Below are positions 62,979-64,000 of a stretch of 64,000 nucleotides of DNA, in pieces (position 1 is the stretch's first letter; each line of letters starts with the position of its first letter). A program made the position numbers and the translations under genes. This DNA comes from Bacteroidota bacterium (GTDB lineage Bacteria; Bacteroidota; Bacteroidia; Bacteroidales; VadinHA17): assembly GCA_029547705.1 (NCBI GenBank), contig JAKPOU010000063.1:186001-250000 (forward strand). The letters are read 5' to 3'. The notes under the pieces are model-generated. The model had not been told where the DNA came from, searched no databases, and was given only the letters and a program-made list of their open reading frames with translations.

Positions 62979-63289
62979 GCATTCGGATATTTATTTCCCG
63001 GGCGCCTTGCGCCGCCTTATTTCCTGAAAGATTCCCTCCTGTATGTTTTCAGATTGTCTTTCGGGCTTATTTACGGATTTTAAACCGTATTTACCGGCCA
63101 CAAATTTAAAAAATCAGGACGGATTATTTAATGATCTTGATCAGTAGAGTATTAAACCGGTTAGTTTCGGCAATCTTCCTGAATATATTAATTGCCGGTA
63201 TATCCGTTAAGTTAATCTATTTATTATTTTTAACAAATCTCATGAACCGGAAATATTTTTGAAACAATTAAATATCTGGAGGAAAAATA
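62979..63289. other. Divergent intergenic region
   Basis: This region must hold the promoters of the minus-strand transporter and the plus-strand Gfo/Idh/MocA gene. It contains a short GC hairpin at 63001-63013 and a strong ribosome-binding site (GGAGGA at 63278-63283) seven bases before the ATG at 63290. Nothing else is recognised. Confidence 0.6.
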
Positions 63290-64000
63290 ATGGCAACTGA
63301 AAAAAGACGTGCATTTATCAGGAAGTCAGCTATGGCTACGGCAGGCATTACCCTGGGAGCGCCCGCATTTATCAGGGATTATGCGAAGATTCAGCCCAGT
63401 GATATTCTGAATGTGGGAGTAATCGGAATAAATGACCGTGGAGGTTTTTACGGGGGGTCCGGCCACACAGCGAGTTTCACAAAGATCAGGGAAACCAGGG
63501 TAACGGCTGTATGTGATTGTGTTGAATACCTTCTGCCCAAAGCCGTAAAGGACGTTGAAAATCTTGGTGGTGCAAAACCCGCCACTTACATTGATTACCG
63601 CAGGATGCTTGAAAACAAGGATCTTGATATAGTATCCATTGCCACACCCGATTACTGGCATGCCCTGATGACCATTAATGCATGTCAGACTGGCAGGGAC
63701 GTATATGTTGAAAAACCTCTTGCATACAATATTGATGAGGGAAGGAAGATGGTTCAGGCTGCAAGAAAATATAACAGGATAGTCCAGATCGGGACTCAGA
63801 GAAGGGCCAGCAGGATAAACCAGAAAGCCATTCAGATGCTTCGTGATGGTGTGATAGGTGATGTTTATATGGGGAGGGCAACAGTATTCCGTTCACGGCC
63901 AAGTATAGGCAGAAAGCCTGACGGCCCTGCCCCGGACGGTGTGAACTGGGATCTTTTCAGAGGCCCTGCACCTATGATACCGTTCAATGAAAACCATTTC
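63290..64000 (+). CDS. Gfo/Idh/MocA family oxidoreductase, Tat-type leader (3' partial)
   Basis: The frame starts at ATG 63290 after a GGAGGA site and is open to the last base of the window (237 codons), so the gene continues beyond it. The leader (EKRRAFIRKSAMATAGITLGAPAFI) is twin-arginine-like. The Rossmann part has LNVGVIGINDRGGFYG, VTAVCDCVE, VSIATPDYWHALMTINAC, the motif VEKPLAYNIDEG with its conserved Lys, and GTQRRASRINQKA. It is the fourth member of this family in the window. It is probably a periplasmic sugar-processing enzyme; the substrate domain lies outside the window. Confidence 0.88.
   Translation, partial: MATEKRRAFIRKSAMATAGITLGAPAFIRDYAKIQPSDILNVGVIGINDRGGFYGGSGHTASFTKIRETRVTAVCDCVEYLLPKAVKDVENLGGAKPATYIDYRRMLENKDLDIVSIATPDYWHALMTINACQTGRDVYVEKPLAYNIDEGRKMVQAARKYNRIVQIGTQRRASRINQKAIQMLRDGVIGDVYMGRATVFRSRPSIGRKPDGPAPDGVNWDLFRGPAPMIPFNENHF

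Overview
The window comes from a member of the Bacteroidota, most likely a carbohydrate-degrading, Bacteroidales- or Marinilabiliales-like bacterium. The evidence is two SusC/SusD pairs, a type IX secretion sorting domain, many lipoproteins with Bacteroidota-style signal peptides, several Tat-exported Gfo/Idh/MocA proteins, and TAnnTTTG-type promoter boxes in place of E. coli -10 boxes. No assignment below family level can be made from the sequence alone.

Layout. (1) 1-8155 looks like the end of an extracellular contractile injection system (eCIS) locus. It has a very long DUF4157 protein that runs in from upstream of the window (CHAP-like domain, three long helical repeats, a nuclease-like tail with a helix-hairpin-helix), a second DUF4157 protein carrying a C39-like cysteine peptidase domain, and an AAA+ ATPase of the type found in eCIS clusters. 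(2) 8156-10783 is a decaying island. An intact FISUMP-domain gene ends in a segment that reads like the variable region of a diversity-generating retroelement (DGR). It is followed by a broken avd-like accessory gene (one stop, one frameshift) and the remains of a second FISUMP gene. No reverse transcriptase or template repeat is visible. (3) 10784-20103 is mixed: a GH-A glycosidase, tRNA-Glu, a small outer-membrane protein, a phospholipase D family enzyme, a metallo-beta-lactamase fold hydrolase, class I fumarase, a nucleoside hydrolase, and an unusual fusion of a tetrahaem NapC/NrfH-like cytochrome to an FGE/SUMF1 domain.

(4) 20336-40567 is a nutrient-acquisition region: SusC/SusD, a membrane protein paired with a one-haem beta-propeller lipoprotein, a GH109-type protein, another Gfo/Idh/MocA protein, a xylose-isomerase-like TIM barrel, two metallophosphoesterases, and a second SusD/SusC pair on the minus strand. 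(5) 41155-49935 holds a lactonase-like propeller, a glpD-glpK-glpF glycerol operon, another Gfo/Idh/MocA protein, an exported PPP-type phosphatase and a CotH-like protein. (6) 50116-53242 is a minus-strand operon for cell-surface or secreted proteins (T9SS cargo and two tail-fibre-like proteins sharing an N-terminal domain). (7) 53614-64000 holds a GATase1-like protein, a class A penicillin-binding protein, a second purple-acid-phosphatase-like enzyme, an NlpC/P60 lipoprotein, an acyl-CoA synthetase, an AspT/YidE-type transporter, and a Gfo/Idh/MocA gene that runs off the right edge.

In function, the SusCD pairs, glycosidases, GH109-like and Gfo/Idh/MocA proteins, phosphatases and nucleoside hydrolase suggest uptake and periplasmic processing of complex glycans and phosphorylated or nucleoside compounds, with the glp operon handling glycerol. 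The eCIS effectors and the diversified FISUMP protein are the accessory and probably interaction-related parts. All names rest on motif recognition by eye; no database search was run.
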